A stretch of 64,000 bases of DNA from DASUAS01 sp963841415 (lineage in GTDB: Bacteria > Actinomycetota > Acidimicrobiia > IMCC26256 > DASPTH01), in NCBI GenBank assembly GCA_963841415.1, contig CAWJCN010000003.1, forward strand, positions 1,364,001 through 1,428,000. Reading direction: 5' to 3'. Positions 60,679 to 64,000 of this stretch are shown one piece after another. The translations under genes and the position numbers were made by a program. How positions within the stretch are numbered: the first letter of the stretch is position 1; every line of letters starts with the position of its first letter. The notes under the pieces were generated by a model that was not told where the DNA came from, did not search any database, and saw nothing but the letters and a program-made list of their open reading frames with translations.

Positions 60679-62151
60679 CGCGGAAGCGGTCGCCTTCGAC
60701 CGTGACGTCGCGTCCACACCACTCGGTCCCCACCATGTCGGCCGCGAGGTGCGTGTCGTCGTTGCGGGCGACGACACGCGCACCGTCGGGCGTGGTCGCG
60801 ACCACGGTCGCGTAGCGCGGCTCGCCCCCGTCGTGGGCGACGGTGTACCCGTCGACGGTCGCGGGCCCATGGTGGTCGCCGACGACGTCGAGCGCGGGCG
60901 TGGCCGACGCCACCTCGTCGGTGATGTCTCTGAATCCGAACCCGCGCTCGGGGGCGCGCTCGACCACAGCGACGTGCCGTGCTTGGTGATGATGCCGCTG
61001 ATGAACGTGAGCAGTCCCGTGCTGCCGGGCCGGTCGCGCAGCATGGGGATCATGCGAGCGAGCGCCTGGAACGTGGCGTTGTTGAGCGGGCCGCCCCCGA
61101 AGGTCATGCCCCCACCGACGCTGAGGGGGCGCGCGTCGGGGTCGTCGATGGGCAGGCCGAGCTCGCGGGCCTGGACGCGCACAGCCACCGGGAAGCAGCT
61201 GTAGAGGTCGACGAGGTCGGCGGTGGTGACGTCGATGCCGGTGTGCTCGGTCACGCGCTCACCTCCGATGCGGGGCGCCGGCGCGCGGTGCAGTTCGGCC
61301 CGTCGCGACACCGGCAGCATGTGGTTCGATTCCACCATCGCCAGCGGGTACACGCGGCGGTCCTGCGGCACGCCGGCGCGGTCCGCCGCCTCGGTGGAGC
61401 AGAGCACGAACGCCGCGGCCTGGTCGACGTTCCACTGCGAGCAGTGCCACTTCGTGTACGGCGCGGCCAACATCGGGTTCTTGGCCGACGGATGCTCGAG
61501 GAACTCGGGCGTGACCGGCTCGCGTCGCCAGGCGTCGGGGTTCGCGGCGGCGACCCGGCTGAATCCGGCCCACAGCTCCGCGGTTGCGCGCGCGTTCTCG
61601 GCCACCGTCTCACCCGACGCGGCCCGGAGGGCGGTCTCCAACGCCGAGTACATCAGCGGCGCGCTCATGAAGCCGGCGGCGCGTTCGGGCGCGGGGATGA
61701 TCTCGTCGGCGGGTCGGATGCTCTCGTCCGGTCCCACGTCGTCGCCCTGCACGGTCTCGACTGGTGCGGTGCCGGTGATGTGCCCGCGCAGGTCGCGGAA
61801 CTTGGCTTCGCCGCCCACGACGAGCGCGACGTCGAGATCGCCGCGCGCGATGGCGCGGAACGCGCGCGTGAACGGCGTCGATTGCAGTACTCCGAGCTCG
61901 GCGATCACGGAACGAGCGTGGGCGCCGACGCGCTCGGCCACGATGCGGCCGGGATCGGGATAGCGCCAGGTGCCACGCGGCACGAACACCGCGCCCGCCT
62001 GTGCCAGCAACGCGGGCGCGTGTGCGTCCTCACCCGCGCGCGCTGCCGCGGTGGTCATGAGCGCGACCGCTTCGTCGGCCTCCGCCGGATCGTCGGACCG
62101 CTGCTGCGCGATCCCAGCGCCGACGAGCACCGGTGTGCGGGAGTCAACCAT
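60668..62151 (-). CDS. thiolase-like acetyl-CoA acetyltransferase-family protein (TLP-type with OB-like C-terminus), frameshifted near 60973
   Basis: From the ATG at 62149-62151: TPVLVGAGIAQQRSDDPAEADEAVALM, then ELGVLQSTPFTRAFRAIARGDLDVALVVGGEAKF, PYTKWHCSQWNVDQAAAFVLCS, VDLYSCFPVAVRVQARELG and GGGMTFGGGPLNNATFQALARMI. Near 60973 one base is missing; the second frame VERAPERGFGFRDI to RFRVSA is the C-terminal domain. Joined length about 494 aa. The order matches thiolase-like (TLP1-type) proteins, with no obvious Cys-His-Cys triad by eye. It follows a crotonase across element A5. Confidence 0.78.
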
Positions 62152-62216
62152 CACACGGGTCGATTCCGTTGCGGCGTCCCGGCCATCCGGCCACGCCTCC
62201 ACTGCATCTCCACCAT
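62151..62216 (-). repeat. short intercistronic element A5 with 21-codon mini-ORF
   Basis: Minus strand: starts ATGGTGGAGATGCAGTGGAG and ends CAACGGAATCGACCCGTGTGA. The mini-ORF reads MVEMQWRRGRMAGTPQRNRP with a final Val and stops in TGA at 62151-62153, overlapping the thiolase-like ATG as TGATG. It matches copy 3 of the array at 11592. It lies 10 bp after the crotonase stop (TAG 62227-62229). Confidence 0.8.
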
Positions 62217-62226
62217 CACCGGAGCC

Positions 62227-63024
62227 CTACTTCCGCTGGAAGTTCGGGGGGCGCTTCTCGGCGAAGGCCTTCGGGCCTTCCTTGGAGTCGGACGACGCCA
62301 TCACCGACATGCCGATGGGCTGCTCGAAGGCGAACGCCTCCTCCTCGCTCATGTGCTCGGTGGCGCGCAACGTGCGCAGGATCGCCTCGACTGCCAACGG
62401 GCCGTTGCCCGCCACCGTCGCCGCCACCTCGCGCGCCTTGTCGAGCGCGCCGCCGGTGGGCACGAGGTAGCTCACCAAGCCGTAGTGCAGCGCGTCGGCC
62501 GCGCTGATGTGCTTGCCGGTGAGGAGGATGTCGGCCGCGACCGCGTACGGCATCTGCCGCCGCAGGCGCACCGCCGAGCCGCCCATCGGATAGAGCGACC
62601 AACGTGCTTCCGACACGCCGAACCGTGCTCCCTCGGCCGCGATGCGGATGTCGGTGCCCTGCAGGATCTCGGTGCCGCCGGCGATGGCCACGCCTTCGAC
62701 CGCGGCGATGACGGGCTTGGTGGGCCGGTACGTCTTGAGGAGACCGCGGTAGATGAAGCCGGGGTCCGCCTTCATCCGCGCGTCCGTGTCGATGGCGTCG
62801 GGCTCGGCGACGTCACCTGCGAGCGCGCGCAGGTCCATGCCGGAGGAGAAGTCACCCTCGGCGCCGGTGAGGATCACGCAGCGGATGTCGTCGTTCGCGG
62901 TCACCTCTTCCCACGCATCGGCGAGCAACGCGAACATGGTGAGGGTCATCGCGTTCTTGCGGTGGGGACGGTTCAGGGTGACGACCATCACCGCGCCGTC
63001 ACGTTCGATCTCGACCTGGGCCAC
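62227..63024 (-). CDS. enoyl-CoA hydratase/isomerase family protein
   Basis: A 265-aa crotonase: AVMVVTLNRPHRKNAMTLTMF, GDFSSGMDLRALAGDV forms the first oxyanion-hole segment, and AAVEGVAIAGGTEILQGTDIRIAAEGARFGVSEARWSLYPMGGSAVRLRRQMP holds the second and the Glu of the 'SE' pair. ALHYGLVSYLVP and a final PPNFQRK are typical. The GTG at 63022-63024 starts at the homology boundary; an ATG farther upstream (63093) would need an unusual tail. With the thiolase-like protein it forms a two-step set. Confidence 0.87.
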   Translation of the reverse strand: MAQVEIERDGAVMVVTLNRPHRKNAMTLTMFALLADAWEEVTANDDIRCVILTGAEGDFSSGMDLRALAGDVAEPDAIDTDARMKADPGFIYRGLLKTYRPTKPVIAAVEGVAIAGGTEILQGTDIRIAAEGARFGVSEARWSLYPMGGSAVRLRRQMPYAVAADILLTGKHISAADALHYGLVSYLVPTGGALDKAREVAATVAGNGPLAVEAILRTLRATEHMSEEEAFAFEQPIGMSVMASSDSKEGPKAFAEKRPPNFQRK

Positions 63025-63135
63025 GAACCAGCTCCCTCGTTGCGACGAATCGCCCAGGAGCTTGCCACCTTGGTCCTGGGCGTCGCCCATCAAGGAGGTC
63101 GGAGTGGTGCCGGAGGGGCGAGACCGGTGGATCGC

Positions 63136-64000
63136 TCAGACGGTCGTGACGACGATCATCGCGATTCCGGCGACGAGGCTGTAGATGGCGAACGGCATCA
63201 GCGTGCGCGTGCGGAAGAACCGCTCGAGGAAACGTACCGAGAGGTACGCGGCGATGCCCGCAGCGATGCTGCCGACGAGCACCTGCCCGCGGATGTGGTC
63301 GCCGTTGCTCCCGGCGAGATCCGGCAGCTTGTAGACACCGGCGGCGAGGATCACGGGCGTCGCGAGCATGAACGAGAGCTTCATGGCGTCCTCGTGGTCG
63401 AGCCCGCGCAGGAGTCCGGCGACCATCGTGACGCCCGATCGGCTGATGCCGGCGAACAACGCGAGGATCTGCGACGAACCGATCAGCACACCCTCCCGCA
63501 TCTCGAGCGTGGAGAGGTCGCGTGCGACATCCTGATCGACGACGTCGACGTGGTGCTCGTGAGTCCGGGCGAGGTCTCGGACCTCGGCGCGCCGGCGGAG
63601 TCGCTCGCCGCCGAGGAGGATCAGCCCGTTGATCGTGAGGAAGATCGCCGCTGCGGTCGGCTTCGCGAAGACAGTGCGGAGATCGTGCTCGAAGACAAGA
63701 CCGACGATCCCGACGGGGATCGTGCCGAGCACGAGCAACCACGCCATCCGCTCCGGCGCCGTTTCCATGCGCCGCTTGGCGATCGAGGTGAAGAAGCCGC
63801 GGACGATCGCGACCCAGTCACGCCAGAAGAACACCACCAGCGCCAGCGCGGTGGCGACGTGCAGCCCCACGAGGAACGCGAGATAGAACGACTCGCCGGC
63901 CGACTGGCCCGTCACGAGCTTGTCCCAGCCCAGCAATTCGGGGATCAGCACCGAGTGACCCAGGCTCGAGATCGGGAACAGCTCGGTGATGCCCTGGATG
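63136..64000 (-). CDS. uppP: undecaprenyl-diphosphate phosphatase UppP (5' end outside window)
   Basis: Partial, at least 288 aa. The upstream part at the window edge reads QGITELFPISSLGHSVLIPELLGWD, the conserved QGxTExxPxSSxGH motif. FAGISRSGVTMVAGLLRGLDHEDAMKLSFMLATPVILAA is the GxSRSG motif with nearby helices. Several hydrophobic helices follow to the stop. It recycles undecaprenyl pyrophosphate for cell-wall synthesis and confers bacitracin tolerance. A ~110-bp gap with no clear feature separates it from the crotonase gene. Confidence 0.92.
   Translation of the reverse strand, partial: IQGITELFPISSLGHSVLIPELLGWDKLVTGQSAGESFYLAFLVGLHVATALALVVFFWRDWVAIVRGFFTSIAKRRMETAPERMAWLLVLGTIPVGIVGLVFEHDLRTVFAKPTAAAIFLTINGLILLGGERLRRRAEVRDLARTHEHHVDVVDQDVARDLSTLEMREGVLIGSSQILALFAGISRSGVTMVAGLLRGLDHEDAMKLSFMLATPVILAAGVYKLPDLAGSNGDHIRGQVLVGSIAAGIAAYLSVRFLERFFRTRTLMPFAIYSLVAGIAMIVVTTV

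Noticed and set aside
1..64000. tRNA or rRNA genes in intergenic gaps.
   Set aside because: I scanned the gaps by eye for tRNA-like GTTCGANNC/T-loop patterns with matching acceptor stems and found none; a covariance search could still show a missed one.

Overview
The window is very GC-rich DNA with few non-coding gaps, many GTG starts and ATGA/GTGA/TGATG overlaps between neighbouring genes. The gene content (many short-chain dehydrogenases, luciferase-like flavin monooxygenases, F420/PPOX-type split-barrel proteins, DUF1214 proteins, crotonases, thiolases, CoA-transferase, TIGR03086-type protein, LuxR regulators with a cyclase-like head) points to an actinobacterium, probably an environmental lineage such as Acidimicrobiia. 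That placement is inference from gene style, not from a marker phylogeny. No rRNA, tRNA, CRISPR array, prophage or complete IS element was seen.

Layout. 1-980: truncated Tat-secreted N,N-dimethylformamidase-beta-like gene and a fragment of an IS3-type transposase end. 980-4741: minus-strand operon (LLM monooxygenase, PhyH dioxygenase, EthD, PPOX, ICL/PEP-mutase family). 4829-5857: secreted glycine-rich protein. 5870-11354: minus-strand operon (PaaI thioesterase, DUF1214, three SDRs, Zn alcohol dehydrogenase). 11353-11655: tandem 119-bp repeats. 11691-15144: mixed small enzymes. 15169-19598: second minus-strand set (SnoaL, SDR, DUF1214, methyltransferase, aldo/keto reductase, PPOX). 20038-23066: ABC exporter with lipoprotein, then an ASCH protein. 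23069-28655: crotonase, amidohydrolase, hydrolases, phosphotriesterase-like. 28748-33618: cytoplasmic AmiC-like binding protein, a small barrel protein, a 975-aa cyclase-like/ATPase/LuxR regulator and DUF1622. 33719-38597: MFS and two flippase-like membrane proteins, one fused to kinase-like and PAP2-like parts. 38683-39177: Fic/AbiEi remnant. 39178-44822: amidohydrolase, VOC, SDR, LLM, cyclopropane synthase, hemolysin III. 44907-53732: ABC-F, acyl-CoA synthetase, LLM, DUF2889, membrane proteins, HhH-GPD glycosylase. 53739-58640: mscL, an AbiEi-DUF559 gene framed by two palindromes, thiolase, lysS, secreted protein. 58641-64000: SDR, CoA-transferase, thiolase-like protein, crotonase, truncated uppP.

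Functionally this is mostly accessory catabolism: activation of carboxylic acids to CoA esters, crotonase/SDR/thiolase beta-oxidation-type steps, and flavin- or iron-dependent oxygenation of hydrophobic substrates. The substrate cannot be read from the sequence. Housekeeping genes (lysS, uppP, mscL, ABC-F) are interspersed.

The two most unusual signals are non-coding. First, two families of intercistronic elements contain mini-ORFs whose ends overlap the neighbouring stop and/or start codons. This is the architecture of mycobacterial MIRUs but with a sequence I do not recognise. Second, an AbiEi-DUF559 nuclease-like gene lies between two near-identical approximately 50-bp palindromes, one of which contains its stop codon. 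Twelve genes, including the essential lysS, carry single-base frameshifts, which most likely reflects residual sequencing or assembly error.
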